This document shows positions 21,748-33,091 of a stretch of DNA of 60,134 nucleotides, piece after piece. The position numbers and the translations under genes are program-made. The DNA lies in the NCBI GenBank assembly GCA_033297205.1, contig MU859268.1, forward strand, positions 1-60,134, given 5' to 3'. Each line of letters starts with the position of its first letter. The first letter of the stretch is position 1. The notes beneath the pieces are model-generated. The model was not told where the DNA came from and did not search any database. It worked only from the letters and a program-made list of their open reading frames with translations. The stretch is from Pseudoneurospora amorphoporcata. Lineage: Eukaryota; Ascomycota; Sordariomycetes; Sordariales; Sordariaceae.

Positions 21748-22809
21748 TGTGTGAGATGTGAAGCACTAAAAAATGTAAATTGGGAAAGAGAGAGTCAGGA
21801 ATCAGGAGGACAAGCAGGAGGAGAAGCAAACAAGAGTACAGTACCTTACCTACCTTACCTAAGGTAGGTAGAGGCGGCAACTACCAACCGCACTATTTGT
21901 GGTGATGGAAGGGACTTGACGTGACAGTTAGATTGCATGCCCTGGCACCGGCTGTCACTGCTCTGATTAATAGGGGTAGTTTATCACAAATTGGAATCGG
22001 AAACTTTGCAAGCACGACTCATTTTCATTCTCTAACGCATGGAGGTTAAGGCTTTCCGTTTTTATCCTATATGGATGCTGTGGCCAAGACATAAAGATGG
22101 TAGTCCCTGCCTACCTACTTGCTCGTTGGCACTCGCCGCAAAAATAAACGGAGCGTAGATAGTCGGATACATCCCGGTCTTTATTTATTAGGATCACGCC
22201 CTCCATCCTCTTGTGTGAGTCTTTAAGAGACAAAGACAGAACACAGGGACAAGACTCTAGCCAAAAGTATCATCGTCAACGTAATGTTTTTGTAAGGAGG
22301 GATGGAGACATCATGCAATGAATTAGTATGTCAACGGAAAAACCGGAGGTGGAACGGAATCGACGTGTGTGGTTGATGCATTCGGACAAGTCCCACCTGC
22401 CTACATCACAGTGCAGTGCAGTGCAGTACAGTGCAGTGACCACCAGCCAGTCCTAACCCCCCTCTCTCCCGGGAAACAAACCGATGCACAACCACGAGCT
22501 GCGCTTCCAGTCCCGGACCAACACTTACGATTTTTTCAGGGCAATCACCACCAACCTCCCCAGACGCACCAAATTTACTACAACTTCCATCAATTGATCT
22601 TCTATTCAACGATCCACCACATGCATTTATTTCACTTCTTCAACCATAATCCCCTTGCAGCTGCCTATGTGGCCACAACCCCATCCTCAAAACCCGTCAC
22701 CAGCACCTCCCTTCTATGCATCCCACAACCACACCCCAACGGTTCTTCTGATGCCTATTCAAAAGCCCTACACCAGGCGGCGATTTCCAACAAACAAAGA
22801 TCAAGCAAC
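21748..22809. other. Intergenic, no gene recognised
   Basis: Contains ACCTTACCTACCTTACCTA near 21843 and a CAGTG short tandem repeat at about 22409-22438. Frames here look non-coding. Confidence 0.45.
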
Positions 22810-22902
22810 GGGCGTGTAGCTCAGTTGGTAGAGCGTTCGCTTCGCATACTTGTTTCTGACGACACATGCGAAAGGTCCTGGGTTCGATTCCCAGCTCGTC
22901 CA
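22810..22902 (+). tRNA. tRNA-Ala(CGC) with an intron
   Basis: The acceptor arm GGGCGTG...CTCGTCC has the G3:U70 pair that marks tRNA-Ala, then discriminator A. The D arm is GCTC...GAGC. The anticodon stem TTCGC/GCGAA encloses loop TTCGCAT with anticodon CGC. About 20 bases (ACTTGTTTCTGACGACACA region) lie in the loop just 3' of the anticodon, the usual intron place. The T arm is CTGGG-TTCGATT-CCCAG. One U-U mismatch is in the acceptor stem. A run of more than 20 T begins at about 22942, downstream. Confidence 0.93.
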
Positions 22903-22936
22903 AACTGAAACGGGTGGTTGCGGTGGTCAGGTGGAA

Positions 22937-22967
<31 letters not shown>

Positions 22968-23186
22968 GGGTTTTCTATCAACTTTTTGCTATGGTGTTGA
23001 GATGTATGTAGTTCGAGAGTTCTCTCTTTGTGCTCCGCCCATTCCATGTTTGCACACGTTGATTCGATGGAGACGGGATTGTTCTTTTGGTATTTATTAA
23101 TCTACTAAAAACGATGATCAGCTCTGGTCCAACAGCAACACCAGACCTCCCTCCTCCCATCATTCTCTCAGCCAGAATTGAAGTGT

Positions 23187-24349
23187 TCACAACTTACTCT
23201 CCTTCCCCTCTTCGTTGCTCCCATCAATCAGCACCACCAACTTCCCAAACTGCCTCCCCTCCTTCATCTCCTCAAACAACTCATCAATCCCCTTCAAATT
23301 ATCCAACCCCTTCACCACCTTACTCACAACAGGTCTGATCCCCTTCTGCCTCACAAACCCCACCATCTCCTCAAACTCCTTCCTGCTGCCCATCGTGCTC
23401 CCCTTCAACTCCACATTTTTGAGGACCGCCTGCATCAACCAATCCATCTTGGGGCTCACCGTCATCCCATAACAACTAATCACCCCTCCCGCCTTCAAAA
23501 GCTTGACACTCCTAGCCACGACATCCCCACCGGCACCATCCACCACCGCGTCCAAGAAAGGTCTATCCTTGGGCAACTGTTTGAGTAGCTGCTTATCCCA
23601 ATCTTTGTCCTTATAAACCACTCCTCCCTTGGCACCCATCTTTTTCGCCTTCTCAATTTTCTCGGCATTACCAGACGTCACGTACACGTTGCACCCCATC
23701 GCCACAGCGAACTGCAACACCTGCAACGCTACACCGCCGCCAATCCCGGTAACCAAAATGTTTTGTCCAGGTTTGGCCTGCGCCTTGGTAACCAGCGCTC
23801 GCCACCCCGTCAGCCCAACCAAAGGCAAGGCCGCGCCCTCCGCAGCGTTCAGGTGCTCCGGCGCAGAAACGGCCTCAGCCTCGGGAACAACGATGTACTC
23901 CTGCGCTGTTCCCGCCGGGGTTGACTGCGCGGAACCGATTACCGTCCAAGGCTGGTTCGGGTCGTCGGGCCCATCGGGGGAGGAAATCCAGCCGCGGGAG
24001 GGGGTGATGAGGACTGGTTTTCCGATGAGTTGGGCCGAGGCCTGGGAGACGCTGGGGCCGGCGGATTCGACGACGCCGTAGCCGTCTGCGAGAAAGGGGT
24101 GGTCGAAGGAGATGCCGGGGTAGAGGTGTTGGCGGATGAAGAGGTCGCGGTGGTTGAGGGCGCAGGAGTGGAGGCGGATGAGGAGTTCGCCGGGGCCGGG
24201 GACGGGTTTGGGGATGGTATTCAGTTGGAGGCTGGTTGGTTGTTAGTTGTGGTGGAATGGGGAAAAGGAGAATAGGTGAGATGAACTTACGGGTAGTAAA
24301 CCTGGCCGGGTTTACCGTCGATTTTCTTGACGGTTAGTTGGAGAGGCAT
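23187..24349 (-). CDS. Medium-chain dehydrogenase/reductase (quinone-reductase-like)
   Basis: Exon 1 is 24349-24292 (MPLQLTVKKIDGKPGQV) and exon 2 is 24231-23187, about 367 residues. The GroES-like part has PVPGPGELLIRLHSCALNHR, DLFIRQHLYPG and DHPFLADGYGVVESAG. The Rossmann part has PLVGLTGWRALVTKA, NILVTGIGGGVALQVLQFA and GCNVYVTSGNAEKI. Substrate residues and zinc ligands are not evident, so an NADPH-dependent reductase without catalytic zinc is likely. The donor CCC|GTAAGT and acceptor CCAG are canonical, but by my count the join leaves exon 2 one base out of frame: the sequence expected is CAGGTTTACTACC where CAGGTTACTACC stands. Either a one-base lesion or a splice choice I have missed. 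The frame is otherwise clean, so I call it a gene. Confidence 0.78.
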
Positions 24350-24368
24350 CTTTTAGGGAGACCAATTC

Positions 24369-24400
24369 AATGAATGAATGAATGAATGAATGAATGAATG
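24369..24400. repeat. AATG tetranucleotide microsatellite
   Basis: About eight AATG units lie 20 bases upstream of the start codon of the minus-strand reductase, that is in its leader or promoter. Confidence 0.85.
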
Positions 24401-25020
24401 TCGAGAATCAACAAGTGAAAGGGTGAAAGAATTGAAACGAGTCGTTAACCAAAGGCATTATTAATCGAACCCGGAGAAGCGGCTAAGCGGGTGTTGTCAC
24501 ACTTGTCATTGTCCATTGAGCTCCCCAGTTCCTCCCCCGGTCCGGCCACCGACGAGGGCATGGCCGCCCCCACTCTCCCCCGCATTCGTTGCCGGACCCA
24601 GTGATGCAACTGCCTCGGCCCGCGTGTGATGGCCCCCTTGTTCGATCCGCCGGGGGTGGAGCAGCCAGTTTGTGGTTGCGGATCTGCTCCGCATCAGGTT
24701 TATCGCCCATCGTAAAGTGTCAACCGGGGTTTGTTGGAGATTTGACTTTGTGTTTCGAAATATCCACAGATTCAAGTACCAACATCTTTCTTGACGGAGA
24801 AAATCGAATGACGACGTGAATTGCGCTTGGCAGGTGTTTTCCGACAACAACAAATATTGACAAATGCTTTCGTGTGAAGTAGCAACCAAATGACCAGGGG
24901 AAATCTCAATCGTCTGCTGAAGTATGGGTATCATGGGATTCCAGAGTCCTTTCTCTTTCTTATCATCTTCTTCATCTCTCCCCCCATCACCTCCTCTTTC
25001 TTTCAACCACCCCCACCAGC
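24401..25020. other. Intergenic; no gene recognised
   Basis: Promoter side of the reductase and 3' side of KRR1. Overlapping frames on both strands have no family match. Confidence 0.45.
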
Positions 25021-26135
25021 TCATTCGCTGCTCTTTTCCGTCTTCCTCTTCTTCGCCTTCTTGTCCCCCGCCTCCTCGGGTGGCACATACTCCTTCTCCC
25101 TCTCGCGCTTCTTCTCCTCCTTCTTCGCCTTGGCCTTCTCGGCGCGCTCCTGCTCCGCCACGCGTTGCTTGGCCTCCTTTCCGAGGAAGTACTCGCCGGA
25201 CTCGATCTGAAGATCCACCTTGCTCTTTTCGGGGGCCGGGGGGAAGGGTGTGTAGTTCTTCTTGGCCTTGTCGTTGACGACATGGGGGACGCGGCGCTTG
25301 GAGAGCGTGCGCTTCTTGAAGTTGGGGAGGTAGCGGGACCAGTCTTCATGGGCGAGGGCGGGGTCTTTTGCGAGTTCGCGCTTGATCCTGTTATTTTACC
25401 TTGGTTAGTTACCGTTGACCGTCGCAAATGTGGTTGGTCGTTGCAGATGTGGATGCGCAAAACTTACATCAACTCCTTGATCATGTAAATAGGGTGAACG
25501 TTGTTCATGGTATCCTCAACAACCCTCCTGACCTCCTTCAGACCCTTGAAGGGACCCATTACCGACACTGTGTTGCCGTGTACGAGGATGTATGTTTGTG
25601 TGAGAAGCTCGAGAGCCTTGAGCGTTGTGCCGTTTTGTCCGAGAATTCTTTGGCGCCTCTTGACGAACCGCTCCTTGTTCCGTACCATGCTGCGGATCTT
25701 GATGATGTCGCAGGCCATGCCGTCTTCGAGAATCTTGATCGCTTGAGGGGCTGGTACTGAACGGGCCAGCAACTTGATGAGATCGCGGGCGTTGAGGATG
25801 GCTGCGGGGTCGAATGTCTAGACATGCATGAGTTAGCAAAGATTGACGACCAAGAGGCGATAAGCGCATCATCACCGTACCTTTCTTGTCGTCTTCACTG
25901 TCATGGAACCCTCGACCAAATCGAGAACTGCGGTGATGCCTTGTTTGTCGAGGGCCTTGGTGATGAGGGGCCACGAGTCTCGTAGGTAACGCTCGCGGTA
26001 CTTGGGGAAAAGGGTCATGAACGAAGACTCCTCGAGGAAGGGACCGGACGATTCATCCTTGGTAAAAGGGTCGACCTTCCACTTGTCGATGTCGTCGGTA
26101 TCCCACGGCTTGTCCTTGTTGTGTATGGACGGCAT
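25021..26135 (-). CDS. krr1: KRR1, KH-domain ribosome assembly factor
   Basis: Three exons (26135-25881, 25817-25468, 25387-25021) give 323 residues, close to the about 316 of yeast Krr1. Joins: AAG|GTACGG, then GAT|GTAAGT; acceptors CTAG and ACAG; all in frame. Family-defining stretches are KPWDTDDIDKWKVDPF, FMTLFPKYRERYLRDSWP and VKTTRK at the start. The KH-like RNA-binding domain has IKIRSMVRNKERFVKRRQRI with LGQNGTTLKALELLTQTYI and GPFKGLKEVRRVVEDTMNN. Then come HPIYMIKELMIKRELAKDP, EDWSRYLPNFKKR and a Lys/Glu-rich nuclear tail. It acts in the nucleolus in the small-subunit processome, in 18S rRNA maturation and 40S assembly, and is normally essential. It is divergent from the GATA factor gene at 27783. 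Confidence 0.96.
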
Positions 26136-27782
26136 TTTGGGCGTAAATGTGTTCTTTTCTTTGTTCTTTTAGGTTGTTGATGTTCCGGAATAGTTCGATG
26201 TCTCAATCTCGAGTGTAGGCGACAGTTGGCAATGTTGGTGGTGGTTGGATTTGATGGATGGTTTGGTGAATGGGATGGATGGATGGCAACATGGCCAGCC
26301 GGATTGGAATCGCGCTGCATGGATGGAAATTTTTGGAACGCAAGCCTCCCGCAGCTGGCAAGAGTGGGTCCCGGCGCTTCTTGCAGGTCGAGTTTCGGGT
26401 GCAGAAGCGCGACAGGATCAGCGGCCAGTTGGCAAATGGAATGATGCAGGGGCAGCTTCTTATCAGATAACGTTGTCTTGGTAAACATTCCATCACTTGC
26501 AACTTCCACTTGCGACTTTGGGAAAAATCGATTTTGGATTCGACGACGAATCAAGGTTCAAATAGCAAGACAGACAATTGAGACTAAAGTATGAGACAGA
26601 ATTTTCATTCTGCTCAGAGTCTTTTGCCATCAACTTCTGCGCGACGGCAGTAAGCTCATACTTCGTCTTTGCGCATTTGCTCCTTCAACTTTTTTTGTTG
26701 ACGTTATCTTATCCGCACGTTATCTTATTATGACAGGGCTTACACCGTAAAAAAAGTTAGGTAGTCCCAAGCACTCGCCAACACCAAAGAAATCACATGA
26801 AAAGTCTTGATACGTCTGGGTAACTGGCGTCAAGAGCTTTTCGACTCTATCGAGTCACAACATGATCTTCATACTCCCGGCAAGACCATTGCTGAGACAC
26901 GTGTACGAACATCAGCAGGAATTCTGGTTCAAAGCACAGAGCTGAGGTGATGATGAAGACCGAACCCCAGGGCAAAGCTGAAGAAACGAATATTTCATCC
27001 CGCCGTGATAAGTCGTAGTAAGGCTGGAGATGTAACCATAAGATACCACGGAAAAGCCAGGAAACCTTCAGAGATTTGAACGTTGTCGTCCAATTGAAAG
27101 CCTGTAAAGTCCTGACGACCCTGGCGCGCTGTGGTCATCATAATCGGGCAAGAACAACCTGCACTGTGGTACGCCACGGATTACGGCATTCCGTGCAGGA
27201 CGTTTCGACATCCTTCACTTTCAGCGTTAAAGGGGTGGTTCGGTTTTGTGTCGCCAAGGTGGAGGGCTCCTTCCTTGCAACCTTTTCTAACTTCTTTTCT
27301 TCTTGAGCCCCGCGACGGTTCTGTCTCTTCAATTTAACCTTCCAAGCATCGCTACTCGGTACATTCAAGCAAGCCATTGGCCTGCCTCTTTCGAAACCTC
27401 GATCAGACTTGGTCAGTCAATTGTCTGGTCAACTTTCGCGAACATTGCCAATTTTTGTTGTCTATTGTTCGGAAAGAGAGAAAAGGAACAGAAACAAGCT
27501 CGATCATCAAAAGCACGGACTTCATTTCTCGGACGGTGACCTAAGATCGTCGCTCCGCCTGCGCAGTCTCGATCCCGAAGTTGGCGATCCCGGTCACGGG
27601 CCCACGGTCTCTCTCGAATCCACCACGAGTGGGTCAATTGGCACCGACGCCGCCTTCAACCGCCGTCAAGCTGGCTTCGATTCTCGGTCTCCGGGTCTTC
27701 CCCTTTTATTCATCTGCAATACCCAACGACATCAACATATACACCGCCCACCGATTTGGAGCTGCCACCGGTCCGAGCCGTC
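26136..27782. other. Divergent promoter region with an upstream ORF for the GATA gene
   Basis: 1.65 kb separates the KRR1 and GATA-factor start codons. No other gene is clear. On the plus strand a 125-codon frame (27409-27786) ends in TGA that overlaps the GATA start codon as ATGA at 27783-27786. A second overlapping frame begins with ATG at 27581. These may be upstream ORFs in a long leader. Confidence 0.45.
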
Positions 27783-29807
27783 ATGATGGAGGAACCCACA
27801 ACGCAACCACAACAACAGCCCGCGGCGGCATCACCATCCTTGCCGTTGCCGACCACATTTGAATCCGAACCCATATCCCGACCGGGCTCGACGCCGACCC
27901 AGGCCTCAGCCCCAGGGCCTCAGAACATATCGCAGATGTTGCCCGGTATCGCATCCATTGCCACCAACAACAACACCAATACTCCGGCGGCAACAACACC
28001 ACCACCGCCTAGGTCAGTTCCCAGTCAATTGGATTCACAGAAGATGAGGCAGGGCCAGAGGTACAAGGCGCATTGGTGTTTCTGTTGCTGGTTTCCCCTT
28101 TCACTTTTACATGTATAACCGCGATGCGCCAACTTTTGCTGACATTGCAATGGTAGACCCGTTACCATGGCTGCTCCTCCCATGATTCCTCCAGGCACCT
28201 CTCCAGCTGCTAGCAGTCACCCAGGTCCAGGAGGCAATCTGGTAAGTCTACTTTTTCTTGTTTTGTTGGTGGTGTTGTTGTCTGTCCTGCTCGGCTCTCC
28301 CCCCCTTATCGCGTATCGCAATCGCGTCTTGCGACACAATCGGGCGGTTGGCAATGGATCAACGTCACGAAAAGCCATGACCACCGGTTTGCTGAGAATG
28401 GCAACGATTCCCATTGGCCAAGACGCCAGGTTTTGGTGGAATTGCTTATCTAAGCCCCTCCAAAATGCGACCGGCTTGTTATCGCAACAGCCCACTTTTT
28501 GTCGCCCGCCGCCTGCGCCCTGCCCACTACAGCGCCCCCAAATGCGCCCCGTCAAAAAATTTCCTTATCATTCCGTGCTTCGTTCTTATCATCATCCCTC
28601 CACCTCCACGCCCACTCTATCAATCCCGTCCGCTGCGCATTTATTTATCAAGGTTGGCTTATCGCCAGCATCTAATCTTCTATCTCTTCCCACCTCGATT
28701 ACCTCTACTATCATTCCCATCTCTTATCCGCTAGTCCAACATTGGCGATACCCTCTTACACGCCGTAGCCACACTGCTGCCCAGCGCAACACCAACACCA
28801 AAAAACAGCAAACATGGCAACAATGGCTAATCATGATCGCGAAACCACACAGCCCACGTGCCAGAACTGTGCGACCTCGACAACGCCGCTATGGCGCCGC
28901 GACGAGATGGGCCAGGTCCTCTGCAATGCCTGTGGTCTGTTCCTCAAGCTGCATGGCCGTCCTCGCCCAATTTCCCTGAAGACCGATGTTATCAAGAGCC
29001 GTAACCGCGTCAAGACCATGCGTCCTGATTTGGCCAAGCAGAAAAAGGCAAGTCGTTCATATCCGACCTTGGCAAGCTTCATTCACCAGCTAACTAACTG
29101 TCCTTGCCCAGCAACAGCAGCAACAACAACAGCAGCAGAACCTGGCTGCCACCGCCGACATGAACGGAGGAGTAGGCATGATGGATCCCAATAACCCTGC
29201 CGCCCAAGCTGCCCGGAGAGCATCCCAGAAGTCCATCAATGGCCACCCTGTCGACGATAACTCGCCCGTTTCCCGCACCGGCACCCCCAACATATACAAC
29301 CCGCACATTCCCATTGATCACAACCTCGAGTACCAATTCCAAGCCCAACAGATTTCTGGATTCGGAGTCCCGACTGCATCCCCCGGCCGAGCCCCGTCAC
29401 CGATGAATGGCGAGCATATGCCACAAACCCACGAGCAGCTCCTTGCTGCCAATGCCAGCTTGAAGACCAGAGTCAGCGAGTTGGAGGTCATCCAAGAACT
29501 CTACCGTGGCCGCCTTCATCAACTTGAGACGGAGGAGAACATCCGACAAGCTTCGGAGCCCGGCAAGCTTGAAGCGCAACTTCGCGCCCAGATTGATGCT
29601 ATGGGCGAAGCCCACCAGCAGCTGCAGAAGGAACTGGAAGAAAGTCATAGGAGGGAGAACATGCTCAAGAGACGTCTCGATGAACTCGAGGTTGAGCTCA
29701 AGGACGTCAAGGAAGCTCTCGAATCTCACGACAATGGACGCCACAAGAAGATTCGCCTGGACGAAAACGTCAAGACCGAGCCCCCTGCCGAAGTTGTTGA
29801 TCAACAA

Positions 29808-29844
<37 letters not shown>

Positions 29845-30173
29845 CAGCACCTGTAGAGCAACCAGCCCCTACCCCTATGGTCCTCGACGAAGCCGTGCCT
29901 GTCCCTGCACCAGAACCCGAGACAGCGCCTGAGCAGGTTCCAGCTCCCGTGCCTGAACCTGTCCAAGAACAAGCCCAAGAGCCCGAGGCCGCGCCCGTTA
30001 CTCAACCGACTGAGGCTCCAGCCCCTGCGCCAGAAGCCGAACCTGTTGCCGAGCCGACCCCTGCGGAGCCGGAATCTGCTCCCGCCGAGGAGCCGGCCGC
30101 GCCAGAGGTTGTACCCACAGAGCTACCCACCGCTCCTGCCGCCGCGGAAGAAGCGCCCAAGGCGGAGGCATAG
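27783..30173 (+). CDS. areB: GATA-type transcription factor of the AreB/ASD-4 class
   Basis: Exons as read: 27783-28012, 28157-28241, then about 28769 or 28814 to 29047, and 29112-30173. The zinc finger CQNCATSTTPLWRRDEM... with CNACGLFLKLHG and the basic RPRPISLKTDVIKSRNRVKT are diagnostic of AreB, ASD-4 and yeast Gzf3/Dal80. A C-terminal coiled coil (ELEVIQELYRGRLHQLE, KELEESHRRENMLKRRLDEL) should allow dimerisation. A polyglutamine run and a long Pro/Glu/Ala-rich tail follow. Known role: negative regulation of nitrogen-catabolite genes, and sexual development for ASD-4. Intron 2 (about 530 bp) has an uncertain acceptor: the AG at 28807 does not keep frame, the AG at 28767 does. ATG at 28814 (MATMANHDRE) would serve a short isoform. 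AreB genes in other fungi make several transcripts. Intron 3 uses GC-AG (AAG|GCAAGT). Confidence 0.9.
29802..29843 (+). repeat. CAA/CAG trinucleotide run coding polyglutamine
   Basis: About 14 consecutive Gln codons, mostly CAG, in the last exon of the GATA factor between the coiled coil and the Pro-rich tail. Such runs vary in length between strains. Confidence 0.9.
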
Positions 30174-31635
30174 CGCTGTCCCTGCTACCAGTGCTTTGGT
30201 TCTTTTCCGGTGGACTGATAACTGTTACTGCTCAAAAGTCCCCTGTAACATATTTGGCTTTAGTTGGATGAATGGACGGAAAGCGTGTCGTGTTAATGAT
30301 TTTTATACTTGTCTGATCGGTCGACTGATAAAAGGTTGTTGTTGGTCAACAAAAAAGAGGTACGGATGGTCGGGCAGGGTGACCTTGTTTGCTTGGTTGG
30401 GTTGCGTTGATTGATTGATTACGCCAATGACTACCACTTTGGTTTGGCTGGTTGGTTGGTTGGTCGGACGGGGTTAGGGAGCTACGGAGCTTTTCTCTTT
30501 CTGACGATGGATGGGTTTACTCAAAGATTTTCTTGTCTTTTGTCACTTTTCTTGTAGTTCAATGTTTCTTTTAATATACCTCTTCCATTATGGTGACCAG
30601 ATGAGGTTACCTTGACGGTATCTCGGCTTCTGTCTTCGTTTTGTGTGGTGGTTTTCGTGGTATCCGGATCGGATGATGTTTACGGGACAGGGATGTTGAT
30701 GGAGCTCTAAAAGGGTGTTAGGCAAGACACAGTCAGGTGGTAAACAAAACATGGGAAGACGCAACTAGCGATAAGGGACAATTGACAGTGACTTCAGCTC
30801 TACGAAAGACACCAAAAAGGAACGGAAAATGGAGGTTGCCTAGGAGTTCATAAACAGGGCGATGAAGGAAGGTTCACACAAGCATCAAAGTGCCAGGGGC
30901 GCAATGGATAAAGAAAGAGACGGGAGTCAGAGCGGTAACAGTTAGACAATTTCCATCACGGTTCAAAACTTACAAGTGTGATATATTTCAGAGAGAAAAC
31001 TTGTTCAAATTGCTGTAAACTCCAAAGTCTTCATCCCTGATGTCCCACTACAGTACCCACTGCAACCATCATCGACAACTTGCACGTTCCACGCACGGAC
31101 TGCACGCCACTTTTATCTCAACCATAACGTGCACGGGGGAAAATAGCGCTGCGTCCATCCTCTCTCCTACCCACCCTACTCTTCCTGCCATTTCTGTTAT
31201 TCGTTCGGCCGCTTAAGTCCCCCTCATCGGTTACTGTTGGAGGTGAGCCATCACGTGCTGCGCTAGCCATGTCTCCACCCGCCATGGCTCCACCGCACAG
31301 GGCTCCCTCCCCTTCGTTTCTAGACCTCCCATCCATCCGACGGACATGGAGTGGGGAGGGATGCTAGCGATGCCCTGGTTGTTGGTTGGTTTTGTTGATT
31401 GTTGGTTAGGTAGGTAGGCTTGAGAACGTCCGAGCTACTTGACCTCTATCTAGGCTGTGGCATGGTTCATTCGGATTTCGGATCCCCTGATGATCGATGT
31501 TTGCGGGGGGAATGCCGAATCCTGCCTGCTTGGGTTGGTTCGTGGCTGTTGAGGTCGTCCAGTTGTTCGGTCGGAGTCGAGGAACTGGTTCGTCGCCGTT
31601 GCGGTTGGTGGCTTAGGTTCAGTTGCATGTGGGTG
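30174..31635. other. 3' flank of the GATA gene; no gene recognised
   Basis: TTGG-rich simple sequence (GGTTGGTTGGTTGG near 30445) and short frames only. It includes the 3' UTR of the GATA gene. Confidence 0.45.
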
Positions 31636-31777
31636 TTCATAAGGAGAAAAACTAGGCCCACACACATCCCCCTCTACACTCACACGTATCCCCACCCATG
31701 ACAGCTATTATAATATACAGCCGTTTTAGCTAGTAAAATGCCGTTTTCTCGTGTTATCTAATATCCTTGCTCAAGTT

Positions 31778-31951
31778 GATAGGTGCGCTGAGACCGCTGT
31801 AAGTATACTGTTACCGCTAGAGTTATGATATTTTTGATAGGTATATTGAGACTACTGTAAATGCATTGTTGCCGCCAGAGTCGTAATATTTTCGATAGGT
31901 GTGCAGAGACTGCTGTAAGTGCATTATTGCTGCTAGAGTCGTGATACTTTT
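31778..31951 (+). repeat. Three tandem copies of a 58-bp unit
   Basis: Units start GATAGGT at 31778, 31836 and 31894. Each contains GAGAC, CTGTAA and GAGT at constant spacing. Divergence is mostly A/G and C/T changes. They lie inside the Mutator-like element. Confidence 0.85.
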
Positions 31952-32016
31952 GTGGTATTGTAAACTTCGATATTTCTAGTTATATATATACAACTAGTTT
32001 GCTTTCTTAATGGTTG

Positions 32017-32322
32017 TGTCATGGGTCTGGCGCCCAGTACTGGCATCTGGCACTCGGTTAGCCAGACCAGTGCCGGCACGGCAACACACGCCAAGCCGGC
32101 AGGACCCCATCACGCCCAGAGACCTCCCGAGCACCCTCGGGGTTCCTCCAACCTCCGCGAGCTCCCATGTGCTGCCTCAGGCATCTACACTACGCACCGC
32201 GATAAAAGGATAGGTGGCCAGACTGCCCTGACGGGCCAGTCTTTCTCCCTTTCTTTCCTTGTAGAACCTTAATAGATTACCTTCGGGCCAGTACCTGCGT
32301 ATCGCTCTACTATCCCCTTACA
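32017..32322. repeat. Solo LTR, 306 bp, with 5-bp target duplication
   Basis: It begins TGTCATGGGTC and ends CCCCTTACA (TG...CA), with GGTTG duplicated at 32012-32016 and 32323-32327. No internal retrotransposon sequence remains. It sits inside the Mutator-like element and so inserted later. Confidence 0.9.
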
Positions 32323-32622
32323 GGTTGGGAAGGTCGTAATAGTATTAATAAAGGGATGGCGGCGACGAGGCATTTATAATATGCAGTAGTCTAGTGTGTA
32401 GAGCGATCGCTAAGTGCTAGCGACCCCAGAAAATTTCACAAATATTTCGTGCATTGAGATTGGGGTATTTTAGCGGGGAAAACGCGCATTTCACATGCAG
32501 CTGTCGTGGTGGAGTTTAGACTATCAGTGGACTGTCAGAGGCTTGGCAGGGTTGGGGTTATATATGGGATACGTGTGAGTGTAGGGACCTATGTGTGTGG
32601 GCCTAGTATTTCTCTTCATAAG

Positions 32623-33091
32623 GTAGCTATCATTCAAAGCCAGCTAGCCAGCCACCTTTGTGTGGGAACTGAGACATCCTCTTGTGCTCCCAGCACGGTC
32701 TGCAGCCGTGCTGGACCCACTTCTTCCCAGCACCACGCTTAGCTAGCTTTCCCCGCGATCGTTCGTAGCCTTGTTTCCTTGTTCAATACAACAACATCTT
32801 CTCTCTCTCGCCTTCTTTGTCCCTCTGATCCAAGACATCCATCCAATCCACGCCCATCGCATCAGGTCCTGAATAGCCCCCAAGTACCTAATCTAGTCGT
32901 TCGCGTATACATAGATAGATTGAGGGAGGGGCTACGTGTTCGAGTCTCCTCCATCGGACGCAACTTCTGCCCTTGTCTTCGGCATCCGTGGGATGATGAG
33001 TCCTGTTAACACTCTCTGAAAGTCGTACGTGTACCGAATGCTTCAATGATGTTTTGACATGCATCTGGAACTCGGCGTCTCCATTGGGATT
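32623..33091. other. Intergenic; one small hairpin
   Basis: A perfect 9-bp stem with a 7-base loop (CCAGCACGG...CCGTGCTGG) lies at 32690-32714. Nothing else recognised. Confidence 0.5.

Larger units (their letters stand above)
31644..32614. mobile_element. Non-autonomous Mutator-like element with long TIRs, disrupted by a solo LTR
   Basis: The left end GAGAAAAACTAGGCCCACAC and the right end, read inward, GAGAAATACTAGGCCCACAC match. The match continues with gaps through CTACACTCACACGTATCCC, so the inverted repeats are at least about 50 bp. TTCATAAG flanks both sides (31636-31643, 32615-32622), an 8-bp duplication, or 9 bp if the next G is counted. Long TIRs with an 8-9-bp duplication point to MULEs; hAT is the alternative. 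No transposase is visible. Confidence 0.8.

Noticed and set aside
22369..22908. 179-codon ORF running through the tRNA gene
   Set aside because: It overlaps tRNA-Ala completely at its end and begins in a CAGTG microsatellite; no protein character.
22942..22966. Poly-A tail of a LINE or processed gene
   Set aside because: The T run follows the tRNA and no retroposon sequence or target duplication flanks it; a simple repeat or Pol III terminator is simpler.
29397..30005. 202-codon minus-strand ORF with leucine repeats
   Set aside because: It is the antisense of the polyglutamine and coiled-coil exon of the GATA factor; poly-Leu comes from CAG repeats.
32690..32714. Hairpin as a terminator
   Set aside because: Rho-type terminators are not expected in a fungal nucleus and no gene ends here.
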